Assembly: GCF_021117365.1 (NCBI RefSeq)
Contig: NZ_CP088262.1
Coordinates: 2,623,001-2,687,000, forward strand
Length of the DNA stretch: 64,000 bases
Direction: 5' to 3'
DNA from: Nocardioides sp. cx-173
GTDB lineage: Bacteria > Actinomycetota > Actinomycetes > Propionibacteriales > Nocardioidaceae
Part shown: positions 23,624 through 32,743 of the stretch, piece by piece
How the letters are laid out: each line of letters begins with the position of its first letter
How positions within the stretch are numbered: position 1 is the stretch's first letter
Notes under the pieces: generated by a model
Databases searched by the model: none
What the model saw: the letters and a program-made list of their open reading frames with translations, nothing else
What the model was told of the DNA's origin: nothing
Made by a program: the position numbers and the translations under genes

Positions 23624-24868
23624 TCAGGGCTCGCGGGGAGAGACCGTCATGATGCCGATGCACATCTCGTCGCCGGTGCCGTCGCCCCACACCACATACC
23701 GCGGCGGCAGCTTGCTCAGCTGCCCCACCTGCTTGCGCAGCCCCACGTCGTGCGTGCACGTCACCCGCAGAATGTCCCCCGGATCGACCTCCACCGGCTC
23801 CGGCAGCTTCGCCATCCGCTGGTTGTCGAAGTCGAACTGCGGCACGTCCAGCAGGACCTTGGCGTCCGGCGTGCCCGGGTTGAGCTCGACCTTCAGGGAC
23901 CGCCCGAGCATGTGCATGTGACCGAACCCGGCGAACACCGTCACCGGCTCCTCCACCTCGTGGTCGCAGGTCTGGGTGTCGCCGGGCAACGGCTCGCCGC
24001 CCTCGTTGCACTCCTCCACCTGCTCGTCCGCGAACTCGCCGACCTCCGGCCCGAACCGCTTCGTCACGTCCGCGATCGAGGCCGTCCGGTCGCAGAGCGG
24101 GCCCGACTCGTCGGCGGCACAGGGCAGGTCGGTCGGCGCGTCGAGCGACCAGGTCTCGAGCTCCCGGGTCTGCGGCGTGCCGTCCGTCAGCCGCAGCCGC
24201 ACCCCCGAGCGGTCCGACCCGCCCGGCTCGCCGTCGGTCGCGAGCAGGTTGTAGTGCATCTGGAAGACGATCAGGCTGCCCGGCTCCAGCTTGTAGCCGG
24301 CGTCCTGGTCGAGCAGCGTCTCCGCGGCGCCCGGCGCCCATGTGTCCACCCACGCCGCGCCAGGGTCGGAGCCCTCGTCGTCGTCCTCCACATCGGCGCC
24401 CTCCACTCCGGTCCCGCCGAAGCACCGCCAGCCGAGGCCGGGAGTCTTCGCGTCCTGCTCGCGCACCGCGGCGGCGTCGCCCGGCGGCACCGCGTAGACG
24501 ATGCCGTGGTGCGCGATGGCGAGGTTCTCCGGCATGACCTGGGTCCCGGTGAGGAACGCCACCTCGGTCAGGTCCGGATCGAGCACCTGGCACCGGTACT
24601 CGTCGATAGCGCCCTCCGGCGGCGCGGGCGTGTAGGCCTCGGCCATCTTCAGCTCGACGAACCGCTCGCCGGCGCGCAGCGGCTGCGGTGGAGCCGGCGC
24701 CTCGCCCCCGTGCGCGCTGTGCGAGCCGGGCGGCGCGGCGGGCTGGACGGGCTGGGCACTGTTGTCGCCGTCCGAGCTGCAGGCGGCGACAGCGAACACC
24801 GTCGCCAGCGCCATCGCGGCCGCCCCGAGCTTCCGCCGTAAGTCGGACCTCACTGCGTTGATTGCCAT
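23624..24868 (-). CDS. PHM/DBH-like type II copper monooxygenase, lipoprotein
   Basis: A 414-residue exported lipoprotein (lipobox VAAC, Cys30) with the two-domain fold of peptidylglycine and dopamine-beta monooxygenases. Copper ligands appear complete: CuH site His120-His121 (IAHHG) and His205 (QMHYN); CuM site His317 and His319 (GHMHMLG) and Met402 (DEMCIG). Such enzymes hydroxylate C-H bonds using ascorbate or another one-electron donor. Bacterial members are little studied. ATG at 24868 with GGAGG upstream. The shared leader links it to the Rieske protein, which could act as electron donor (inference). Confidence 0.9.
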   Translation of the reverse strand: MAINAVRSDLRRKLGAAAMALATVFAVAACSSDGDNSAQPVQPAAPPGSHSAHGGEAPAPPQPLRAGERFVELKMAEAYTPAPPEGAIDEYRCQVLDPDLTEVAFLTGTQVMPENLAIAHHGIVYAVPPGDAAAVREQDAKTPGLGWRCFGGTGVEGADVEDDDEGSDPGAAWVDTWAPGAAETLLDQDAGYKLEPGSLIVFQMHYNLLATDGEPGGSDRSGVRLRLTDGTPQTRELETWSLDAPTDLPCAADESGPLCDRTASIADVTKRFGPEVGEFADEQVEECNEGGEPLPGDTQTCDHEVEEPVTVFAGFGHMHMLGRSLKVELNPGTPDAKVLLDVPQFDFDNQRMAKLPEPVEVDPGDILRVTCTHDVGLRKQVGQLSKLPPRYVVWGDGTGDEMCIGIMTVSPREP

Positions 24869-24872
24869 TACT

Positions 24873-24948
24873 AGCCTCCTGCATACGAGTTGCATCGCTT
24901 GTCTGAGGCCTCCTTCGTACCGAGCGAAACTTAGACACCTGTTAGAGC
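24873..24948 (-). promoter_or_regulatory. Conserved 76-bp leader, copy B (Cu monooxygenase gene)
   Basis: Ungapped match to 21300-21375. Strongest block on the minus strand is TTCGCTCGGTACGAAGGAGG, containing a short inverted repeat TTCG-N7-CGAA. It runs straight into the gene's AGGAGG ribosome site. Confidence 0.75.
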
Positions 24949-25052
24949 GATACTCAGGCCGGTTGACCGAATCAGGTGCCCAGCGCACGTACAGTCGGGA
25001 CGACGGGACTGACGCGTCACAGGCGCACGGGAGGACACGAGGTCACGTGCAC

Positions 25053-25475
25053 ATGATTCAGAGCCCGCAGGCGATTCAGGTGCTCCGCGACGGCATCACG
25101 CTCGACGCGACGGTGGCCTGGCGCCAAGAACGGGAGTCCTGGGCGTGGGTGGTCGAGATCGGCTGCACCGACTTCGATCTGGTCGAAGCGCAGGCGCACG
25201 ACGCGTTCGAGGCGCTCTGCCTCGCACGGGAGCAGCTCGAGCCACGCGGGTGGCGCATCGGGGTCGCCGGCGCCCAGGCGGATGTCTGGCCCAGTGGCAT
25301 GGCCCGCGAGCAAGGCGGCGGGCTGCGCGCCTATCGGATGAGCGGAGATCGGGTCGGCGACCTCGTCGACGTCTTCGAGCCCGTGGACCCGGCCACGGTG
25401 ACCACGGTCGCCGAGCAGCGCGCCGAGACCGAGCGCCGGTACGACGAGATCCGGCGCAGCGCCCAGAACAGGTGA
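25053..25475 (+). CDS. Hypothetical protein
   Basis: A 140-residue soluble protein I cannot assign. It contains a conserved-looking stretch GWRIGVAGAQADVWPSGMAR followed by GGGLRAYRM, a pattern I associate with small uncharacterised bacterial proteins, some beside toxin-immunity genes. No membrane segment. ATG at 25053 has GAGG 10 bases upstream; a GTG at 25047 is an alternative. A second small gene on the same strand follows after 81 bp. Confidence 0.7.
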   Translation: MIQSPQAIQVLRDGITLDATVAWRQERESWAWVVEIGCTDFDLVEAQAHDAFEALCLAREQLEPRGWRIGVAGAQADVWPSGMAREQGGGLRAYRMSGDRVGDLVDVFEPVDPATVTTVAEQRAETERRYDEIRRSAQNR

Positions 25476-25556
25476 CACGACGCGGGAGACCCGACCGCGA
25501 TCGCCCCACTTCGCCCCGGCGGGCGGACGCGATGATCAGACTCGAGAGGAACCGTG

Positions 25557-25946
25557 ATGGCAGCCGACGTCGCAGCCGATCTCATCCGCGCTCTCATCGA
25601 CACGATGGGGGCCCCCGGCGTCGATGGGGACGGCTGGGAGTCGCTGGCGATCATCTTGGAGTTCCCGGGCGGGGAGTTCAACGAGGCGCACGGTTACCTC
25701 TACCGGCCTGACGGCGTGGTGGCGGCCATGGCGTCAGACCCTTCGGCCGTCGGGCCCGCGGTGACGGCGTACACCGACAGCCACTACCGGTTGGGCGAGG
25801 TACTGCCGCGCAAGATCCTGGTGCAGTTCGACCGGACCACCGGCAGGTACGACATCGCCTTCGAGGAGGCCGACGAGGCGCGGTGGAAGGTGACCCCGCG
25901 GAACTTCAGAGAGCTCCGGGAGGAGCTGCGTCCGAAGTTCAACTGA
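25557..25946 (+). CDS. Hypothetical protein, possibly YezG-like immunity protein
   Basis: A 129-residue acidic protein. The C-terminal pattern KILVQFDRTTGRYDIAFEEA followed by RWKVTPRNFRELREELRPKF resembles small SUKH/YezG-type immunity proteins, in which an acidic loop and a WxxTP segment near the end are common. The similarity is from pattern only. Ribosome site GAGAGGA precedes the ATG at 25557 (a GTG at 25554 is also possible). No toxin gene is nearby. Confidence 0.65.
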   Translation: MAADVAADLIRALIDTMGAPGVDGDGWESLAIILEFPGGEFNEAHGYLYRPDGVVAAMASDPSAVGPAVTAYTDSHYRLGEVLPRKILVQFDRTTGRYDIAFEEADEARWKVTPRNFRELREELRPKFN

Positions 25947-25971
25947 CGCGACCGAGCGGCGAGGGCACCCG

Positions 25972-26910
25972 TCAGTGACGTGGCTGCAGCGCTGCGTTCG
26001 GGAGGACCGGCGCAGGCAGGGGGTCACCGTCGTATCCGCGGACGACGCCGAATCGGCCCGCCGGGTCGCCCGCTGCGATGACCTCGGCCTGCCACTCCTG
26101 GCGGAAGCCGACGATCTCGTCGTGGCTGCGGCCGACGAAGTTCCACCACATGACGATCTCCTCGCCCAGTGGCTCCCCGCCGATCAGCAGCCCGCGTACG
26201 GCGGCGTCACCCGCGCGGATGACGAGCTCGTCGGATCCCTTGGGGACGTAGCACAGCTGGTCGGCAGCGACCACGACCCCGTTCAGCGCCGGCTCACCGG
26301 CGTCGATGAGCAGGCCGTGCTCGAAGGCAGGGTCCACCGGAAGTCGCACCTCGCCTCCGGCAGGTAGGTCGATCTGCGCCCCCACGAGCGGACTGAACGT
26401 CGTCAGGGGGGCCGACAGCCCCAGGAGCTCACCGAGGAAGACCCGGACGGTGGCGTCACCGTGCGTGAGCGGATGCGGCACGTAGTGCTCGAACAGCGGC
26501 TCGGTCCCGCGGCTCGCATCAGGCAACGCGACCCACAGCTGCACACCGTGCAAGCCGCGGGCATCCTCGGTCGAGACCTCTGAGTGCTGGATGCCCCGCC
26601 CTGCGGTCATCAGGTTCACCTGGCCGGGAACGATGTAGGCCAGGCTGCCCAGGGAGTCGCGGTGCTCGACCTTGCCTGCGTACAGCCAGCTGACGGTCTG
26701 CAGCCCGGTGTGCGGATGCGGACGGGTGTCCATGGTCCGCGCCGAGGCTGCCGGAGTGGGACCGAAGGAGTCCGCGAAGCACCATGCGCCGATGAGGCTG
26801 CGCGCGCGCTGCGGCAGGGTGCGCCGGACCATCAGCGCTCGCTGTCCTCCCAGCGGGACCTCACGCGGCTGCAGCAGCTCAGGACCAACAGCAGGCTCGG
26901 TCACGCTCAC
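25972..26910 (-). CDS. Pirin family protein
   Basis: A 312-residue bicupin. The N-terminal pirin motif is present (RPHPHTGLQTVSWLYAG with Fe-binding His residues), followed by GRGIQHSEVS and HGVQLWVALP, and a C-terminal pirin_C domain ending in ...EEIVMWWNFVGRSHDEI. Pirins are cytoplasmic metal-dependent cupins, some with quercetinase or redox-sensing activity. GTG start at 26910 with GAGGAAGAG upstream; another GTG is at 26904. It lies 19 bp downstream of glsA on the same strand, so likely in one operon. Confidence 0.9.
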   Translation of the reverse strand: MSVTEPAVGPELLQPREVPLGGQRALMVRRTLPQRARSLIGAWCFADSFGPTPAASARTMDTRPHPHTGLQTVSWLYAGKVEHRDSLGSLAYIVPGQVNLMTAGRGIQHSEVSTEDARGLHGVQLWVALPDASRGTEPLFEHYVPHPLTHGDATVRVFLGELLGLSAPLTTFSPLVGAQIDLPAGGEVRLPVDPAFEHGLLIDAGEPALNGVVVAADQLCYVPKGSDELVIRAGDAAVRGLLIGGEPLGEEIVMWWNFVGRSHDEIVGFRQEWQAEVIAAGDPAGRFGVVRGYDGDPLPAPVLPNAALQPRH

Positions 26911-26929
26911 CTCTTCCTCAGGGTGCTGT

Positions 26930-28288
26930 TCACGGTTGCTCACGCGGAACCTCCCGACCCTCGTCACCCGGCGAGCCAGGAGCCGGCTCGTGGCCGGTGG
27001 AGCGAGCGGTGACGCTGCGGACCGCTTGCTCGAGGTCCTCGACGACGGTGACTCGTCCCCCGTCGCCGGGCTCGGGGTCCGGTACGAGCGCCTCCGGGTC
27101 GATGAGAAACACCTCGTGGTGATCCACCGTGAGTCGACGCGCGACCTCCAGCAGCATGCGTCGTGCCACGTCGTCGATCGAGTAGACCATGGTGAGATCC
27201 AGAGCCACCGCGACCTCGGGGGGTGCTGTGTCCAGGACCTCTCGCACGATCCGTTCGGCTCCGGCAAAGCGAATCCCACCCTGCAGCTGGAAGACCCGGA
27301 CGGCATGTGGTCCGCCGCCCACCACGTGGTTGGAACGTACGACCGCGCGCGCGGAGGGCGGCACCTCCATCACGTGCAGACCCATGTCGGAGGAGAACCG
27401 CTCGAACAGCGTCACCCCGCGAACGCTGTTGCCGTGGGCGTCCAGCCGTGCCGAGAGGGTGGCGATCCCGATCTGGCCGGGCAGGGCGCCGATCAGGCCG
27501 CCGGAGACCCCGCTCTTCGCCGGAATGCCGACCTGCGTCGCCCAGTCACCGGCCGAGTCGTACATCCCGCAGGTGGCCATGACGCTCAGCACCTGACGCA
27601 CCACCCGCTCGCCGACCACCTGCTCGCCCGAGACGGGGTTCACCCCTCGGTTGGCCAAGGTCGCGGCCATCATCGCCAGATCCCGCACGGTGACGAGCAC
27701 GGAGCACTGGCGGGTGTAGCCGTCGACGACGGCCTGCGGGTCCTCGGTGAGGACGTCGTAGCTGCGGAGCATGTGCGCGATGGCCAGATTTCGATGGGCA
27801 TGCTCCATCTCGGAGGCGTACACCCTCTCGTCGATGCTCAGCTGCCGGCCAGCGAAGGCGGACAGGCCGTCGATCACCCGCTCCACACGTCCCGCCGGGT
27901 CCCACTCCCTCGAGCCCGCCAGCGAGTGCGCGGTGAGGGCACCGGCGTTGATCATGGGATTGAGGGGGCGCCCGCTCCCACTCTCGAGGGAGATCTCGTT
28001 GAACGCCTCGCCCGAGGGTTCCACGCCGATCTTGGCGAGCACGGGGTCGAAGCCGCGATCTGCCAGGGCCAGCGCGTAGGCGAACGGTTTGGAGATCGAC
28101 TGGATCGTGAACTCGGCATCCACGTCGCCGGCGCCGTAGATCTTGCCGTCGAGGGTGGCGAAGACGACGCCGAGACGACCCGGATCGGCCGCCGCGAGCT
28201 CGGGGATGTACCCCGCCAGCTGCCCGGAGACGTCGGGCGCGACCTCTGCCAGCGCCTCGGTCAGGTAGTCAGGAATGACTGATCGCAT
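26930..28288 (-). CDS. glsA: Glutaminase A with C-terminal STAS-like domain
   Basis: Hydrolyses glutamine to glutamate and ammonia. 452 residues: glutaminase domain ~20-310 with the serine-hydrolase motif SISK (Ser64, Lys67), PLNPMINAGA, and VGIPAKSGVSGG; then a ~110-residue C-terminal part (~335-430) with the STAS-like pattern VALDLTMVYSIDDVARRML, often fused to actinobacterial glutaminases. ATG at 28288. Cytoplasmic. It probably forms an operon with the adjacent acetyltransferase (12 bp gap) and pirin genes. Confidence 0.95.
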   Translation of the reverse strand: MRSVIPDYLTEALAEVAPDVSGQLAGYIPELAAADPGRLGVVFATLDGKIYGAGDVDAEFTIQSISKPFAYALALADRGFDPVLAKIGVEPSGEAFNEISLESGSGRPLNPMINAGALTAHSLAGSREWDPAGRVERVIDGLSAFAGRQLSIDERVYASEMEHAHRNLAIAHMLRSYDVLTEDPQAVVDGYTRQCSVLVTVRDLAMMAATLANRGVNPVSGEQVVGERVVRQVLSVMATCGMYDSAGDWATQVGIPAKSGVSGGLIGALPGQIGIATLSARLDAHGNSVRGVTLFERFSSDMGLHVMEVPPSARAVVRSNHVVGGGPHAVRVFQLQGGIRFAGAERIVREVLDTAPPEVAVALDLTMVYSIDDVARRMLLEVARRLTVDHHEVFLIDPEALVPDPEPGDGGRVTVVEDLEQAVRSVTARSTGHEPAPGSPGDEGREVPREQP

Positions 28289-28300
28289 CGATCCGCTCCT

Positions 28301-28693
28301 TCATGCTCCGCCTCGTGCGGCCCGGGTGGCGAGGGCGATGTCCGCCGGGGTCGGCCGGCGGAACACGCCGCCCCGGGCGATGAACTCACCACCGTGCACC
28401 TTCAGGTGCCGGGCGAACACTGGGCACACCGGCACGACGGTGAGGTTCCTGCGAATGCTGTCGTCGAGCGCCTCGCGGACCAGCAGTCCCGCGAGACCGC
28501 GCCCACCGAACTCCTCGACCACCTCGGTGTGGAAGAAGATCCGGTCGTTGCCCGCGTCCGGAGCGTCGACGAAGACGGCACGCCCCACGGTCGTCTCTCC
28601 GTCCAGGCTCAGGGTGTAGGCGCTGACATGGCTGCCGGTCTCGAGCTTGACCTGCACGGTCGCACCCGACTTGTCGGTGAGTGTCTTGGTCAT
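28301..28693 (-). CDS. GNAT-type N-acetyltransferase (YjdJ-like)
   Basis: A 130-residue single-domain GNAT of the small GNAT_acetyltr_2/YjdJ class: ligand strand FFHTEVVEEFGGRGLAGLLV (acetyl-CoA loop GRGLAG) then VPVCPVFARHLKVH. ATG at 28693. It is paralogous to the frameshifted gene just upstream, which has GKGVGS at the same position, indicating a tandem duplication. Substrate unknown. Confidence 0.87.
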   Translation of the reverse strand: MTKTLTDKSGATVQVKLETGSHVSAYTLSLDGETTVGRAVFVDAPDAGNDRIFFHTEVVEEFGGRGLAGLLVREALDDSIRRNLTVVPVCPVFARHLKVHGGEFIARGGVFRRPTPADIALATRAARGGA

Positions 28694-28732
28694 GTGGTGG
28701 TCCTCTCGTGTGGCGTCGCGTTGCGTGGCACG

Positions 28733-29042
28733 TCAGTCCTTGGCCGTCGACTCAGGCACGCCGTAGACCAGCGGCACGTACTCACGATGCCGTCCGATCC
28801 AGCCCTTGATGAACGGACACAGCGGCATGACCTTGCGTCGGCCTGCTGCGCGGACGTCGTCCAGCGAATCGGGCGAGGGCCGAGCCGACGCCCTTGCCCT
28901 CGAACCGGCGCTCGACGTCGGTGTGGGTGAAGACGATCAGCTCGTCGGTGAGGAGGTACTCAGCGAAGCCGGCGGCTTCGCCGCCGATGCTCGCTCGGTA
29001 GCGCAGGCGGTCGGGGTCATGGACCACGTGGATGTCTGTCAT
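28733..29042 (-). pseudogene. Second GNAT-type acetyltransferase, frameshifted
   Basis: Frame 1 from ATG 29042 encodes RYRASIGGEAAGFAEYLLT and VERRFEGKGVGSALARFA. After about base 28876 the sensible continuation (LDDVRAAGRRKVMPLCPFI, then HREYVPLVYGVPES and a stop at 28733) lies in another frame. One missing base explains it. This is either a real loss of function or a sequencing error. The intact paralogue follows directly. Confidence 0.75.
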
Positions 29043-29058
29043 TTCGGTCCTCCGGCGC

Positions 29059-29925
<867 letters not shown>

Positions 29926-29941
29926 TCAGTGGTGGGGTCGG

Positions 29942-30841
29942 CTAGCAGCGGGTGAGCGCCCTCGACCGCGAGGCGCTTGCGGCACTCGCCAGGCCGAGGG
30001 GGGCGGTGTCCCGCATCGCGCACAGGAGCGCCTCCCTGAAGGAGCGAGCGTCCTGGAAGCGGTCCTCCCGCCTCTTGGCGAGCGCCTTCGCGAGTACGGC
30101 GTCGAGTGCCGGGAGCCCCGTCGGGACCTGCGCGGGCTCCTCGTGGACGTGCTGGTAGGCGACAGCCACGGGGTCGTCGCCCACGAAGGGTGGGCGCCCG
30201 GTCAGGAGCTCGTGGAGCACGCAGCCTGCGGAGTAGAGGTCGCTGCGGGCGTCGGCGGTCTGTCCCCGTGCCTGCTCCGGAGAGAGGTACGAGGGAGTTC
30301 CGAGGAACACCTGGGCCTGGGTGAGCGTCGCGGCCGGGCCCTGGGCACTCGAGATGCCGAAGTCCACGAGCTTGACCGCATCCTCGGGCGTGATCATCAC
30401 GTTCGCCGGTTTGATGTCGCGATGGACGACGCCCGCACGGTGACTGACGTCGAGCGCCGCGAGGATCCCGACCTGGTAGTGGATGGCCTCGTCGCGGGTC
30501 AGTGGGCGCATCCTGAGCAGGTCGCGCAACGACCGCCCCGCGACGTACTCCATGACGATGAACGGCACCCGGACCGTGCCCGCCGAGCCGTCGTCGACCT
30601 CCTCGTGCCCGGTGTCGTAGACCGCGACGATCGCGGGATGACTGAGACCAGCCACGGTCATCGCTTCGCGCCGGAGGCGGGACCGGAACAGAGGATCTCG
30701 TGCCAGGTCCTTGCGCAGCATCTTGATGGCCACCGCGCGGCCCGAGCGGGTGTCGCGACCTCGATGGACCTCGGCCGTGGCGCCGAAGCCGATGACCTCA
30801 CCCAGCTCGTACCGACCGGCGATCACTCGATCGGTGCTCAT
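29942..30841 (-). CDS. Serine/threonine protein kinase (PknB-like, soluble)
   Basis: A 299-residue Hanks-type kinase with a complete catalytic domain (~10-270): Gly loop IGFGATAEV, Lys in AIKML, catalytic HRDIKPANV, DFG, and SPEQ in the activation segment (GTPSYLSPEQARG). There is no transmembrane or PASTA segment, only a short Ser/Ala/Arg tail, so it is cytoplasmic. ATG start overlaps the stop of the ABC permease (30838-30841), so the kinase is the third gene of an ABC exporter operon and may regulate it. Confidence 0.93.
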   Translation of the reverse strand: MSTDRVIAGRYELGEVIGFGATAEVHRGRDTRSGRAVAIKMLRKDLARDPLFRSRLRREAMTVAGLSHPAIVAVYDTGHEEVDDGSAGTVRVPFIVMEYVAGRSLRDLLRMRPLTRDEAIHYQVGILAALDVSHRAGVVHRDIKPANVMITPEDAVKLVDFGISSAQGPAATLTQAQVFLGTPSYLSPEQARGQTADARSDLYSAGCVLHELLTGRPPFVGDDPVAVAYQHVHEEPAQVPTGLPALDAVLAKALAKRREDRFQDARSFREALLCAMRDTAPLGLASAASASRSRALTRC

Positions 30842-31614
30842 CGACGTGGCTCCCAGCGGAAGAGCCGGCTGGCCAGTGCCACGGCGACGAACACCCAGGC
30901 CAGCGTGGGCACCACGAGGGGCAGCGAGTCCGTGAGAGGGACGCCGCCGTCCCAGGCGTTGACGACCAGCTCGGTGGCTGACCCGCCGGGTAGGAGCCGC
31001 TTGAGGTAGGCAAGGTCCTCCGTGCCGCTGATCCCCACCCAGCTGGCCACGGCGATCACCGCCAGGCTGACCGGCAGGGTGGTCACCTGGGCGTGCTCGG
31101 GTGAGTTCGTGAGCCCTGCCGTCGCCAACGCGAGAGCCACCATCATGGCCGTCGTCGCCAGGATCGCCACCACCAACAGCGGGATCTCGGCCGGGGGTTC
31201 GGTGACCACGCCGAACACCGTCAGGATGGCCACCACCTGGACGAGAGCGATGAGGGTGATGGGGAGGACCAGCCCGGTGAGGATGCTCGGGTCGCTCGCG
31301 GCCGTGGACCGCAGCCGCTTGAGGAACAGGTCCTGCCGGCGCGCGGCCAGGGTGGTCACCGCTGTGGTGTAGAGCCCGAAGGCCATCACGGTGAACATCA
31401 CGATCGCTGCGACGTAGCCCAGGCTGCCGAGGTCGGAGAACACCTCGTGCTGACGCACGAAGTAGCCGCCGACCGCGACGGGGATGACCAGGCCGGTAAC
31501 GAGGACCAGTCGGTTACGGAACATCTGGACCAGCTCGCTGCGAGCGATCTCGACCATGGCGGTGCCTCGCTTCCCCGTGAAGCGTCGTGGCTCCGGAGGC
31601 CTCGTGGGCTTCAT
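30838..31614 (-). CDS. ABC-2 type exporter permease
   Basis: A 258-residue permease with about six membrane segments and the ABC-2 signature region (LKRLRSTAASDPSILTGLVLP, then SWVGISGTEDLAYLKRLLPGG). It pairs with the ATP-binding protein encoded directly upstream. ATG at 31614 overlaps that gene's stop (31611); a second ATG (MVEIARSEL) 19 codons in is an alternative start. Exported substrate unknown; DrrB-like and lantibiotic-type exporters are similar in form. Confidence 0.9.
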   Translation of the reverse strand: MKPTRPPEPRRFTGKRGTAMVEIARSELVQMFRNRLVLVTGLVIPVAVGGYFVRQHEVFSDLGSLGYVAAIVMFTVMAFGLYTTAVTTLAARRQDLFLKRLRSTAASDPSILTGLVLPITLIALVQVVAILTVFGVVTEPPAEIPLLVVAILATTAMMVALALATAGLTNSPEHAQVTTLPVSLAVIAVASWVGISGTEDLAYLKRLLPGGSATELVVNAWDGGVPLTDSLPLVVPTLAWVFVAVALASRLFRWEPRR

Positions 31615-32489
31615 GCGGCGTCCAGGGCACGGAAGACGTCGTCGAGACGCGTGGGGCCGGCGGTGAGCTCCACCAGCTCCACACCCGCGTCGTGCGCCCA
31701 GCCCAGCAGCCGGTAGAGGTCCTCCTGCAGGTTGAACGTCTCGAGGTGGAATGCGCCGTTGAGTGCACCCACGATCGGCGGCTCGGGCGCCCCGGGTGGC
31801 AGGGCGAAGCTGATCACCGACGGCAAGCTCTGAGTCAGCTCCACGACCGTGCCCTCGCGCCTCAGCGTGCCCTCGTGCATGAGGCCGATCCGGTCGGCAC
31901 GCTGCTGGGCCTCCTCCAGGTAGTGGGTGGTGAGCACGACCGTGGAACCTTCCTCGCGCAGTCGATCCACGGCGGACCAGAGCGCGTCGCGGGACTGGAT
32001 GTCCAGTCCGGTCGTGGGCTCGTCCAGGATGACCAGCTCCGGGCCCCCGTAGACGGCCGTGGCGAAGTCCAGGCGGCGCTTCTCGCCGCCGGACAGCTGG
32101 GAGACCCGAGTGTTCGCCTTCCGGGTGAGACCGGCGACGCCGAGGACCCGGTCCACGTCGTCGCGCCTGCCACTGAGCGAGCCGATCAGACCGACCGACT
32201 CCCGCACCGTCAGGTCGGGCGAGAAGCCACTCTCCTGCAGCATGATGCCCATCCGCGGCCGCACCGCGCGCCGGTCCTGCGGGTTCTCACCGAAGATCCG
32301 CACCGTCCCGGAGGCGGCCCCCCGATGCCCCTCGACCACCTCCAGGGTGGAGGTCTTGCCGGCTCCGTTCGTGCCCAGCAGGGCGTAGAGCTCGCCGCGC
32401 TGGACCTGCAAGGAGAGGTCACGGACCGCGGCGAAGTCGCCGTAGGTGACGTTCAGGTGTTCGACGTCGATGACGGGAGAGACGGGCAT
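31611..32489 (-). CDS. ABC transporter ATP-binding protein (DrrA/CcmA-like)
   Basis: A 292-residue ATPase: Walker A LGTNGAGKTST, Q-loop MLQESGF, signature QLSGGEKRRLDFA, Walker B LVILDEPTTGLD and switch His in LTTHYLEEA. A ~70-residue C-terminal extension ends in ...TRLDDVFRALDAA, typical of drug/lipid exporters. ATG at 32489 with AGGAACCTCC upstream. First gene of the ATPase-permease-kinase operon; the large LuxR regulator gene is divergent 254 bp away and could control it. Confidence 0.93.
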   Translation of the reverse strand: MPVSPVIDVEHLNVTYGDFAAVRDLSLQVQRGELYALLGTNGAGKTSTLEVVEGHRGAASGTVRIFGENPQDRRAVRPRMGIMLQESGFSPDLTVRESVGLIGSLSGRRDDVDRVLGVAGLTRKANTRVSQLSGGEKRRLDFATAVYGGPELVILDEPTTGLDIQSRDALWSAVDRLREEGSTVVLTTHYLEEAQQRADRIGLMHEGTLRREGTVVELTQSLPSVISFALPPGAPEPPIVGALNGAFHLETFNLQEDLYRLLGWAHDAGVELVELTAGPTRLDDVFRALDAA

Positions 32490-32622
32490 GGAGGTTCCTT
32501 TCAGGTGCCGCGAGGCGGTGGCCTCGCAGGTCCGGCCCGTGCTCCGGGCCCACGGTCCGGCTGATCCGGACCGTGTCGATTCGTGTCGTGGCACCAGACT
32601 CGCCCTCAGCGGAGTGCCGTCG

Positions 32623-32711
32623 CGTCGGTGAAAACCTCGGTGCCTTTGCGCGCACCACGCCCGCAGGCGAGCCGGTTCTGGCAGGCTGAGCGCTCGCATC
32701 GGTGAGAATCA
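32623..32711. promoter_or_regulatory. Repeated motif in the ABC/LuxR divergent promoter region
   Basis: CGTCGGTGAAAACC (32623-32636) and CATCGGTGAGAATC (32698-32711) are direct copies, 75 bp apart. The second forms part of a small palindrome GGTGA-GAA-TCACC (32702-32714). Possible binding sites for the LuxR regulator; weak evidence. Confidence 0.35.
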
Positions 32712-32743
32712 CCTAGCCTGGCCGACTCGAGGAGGATCGGGAG

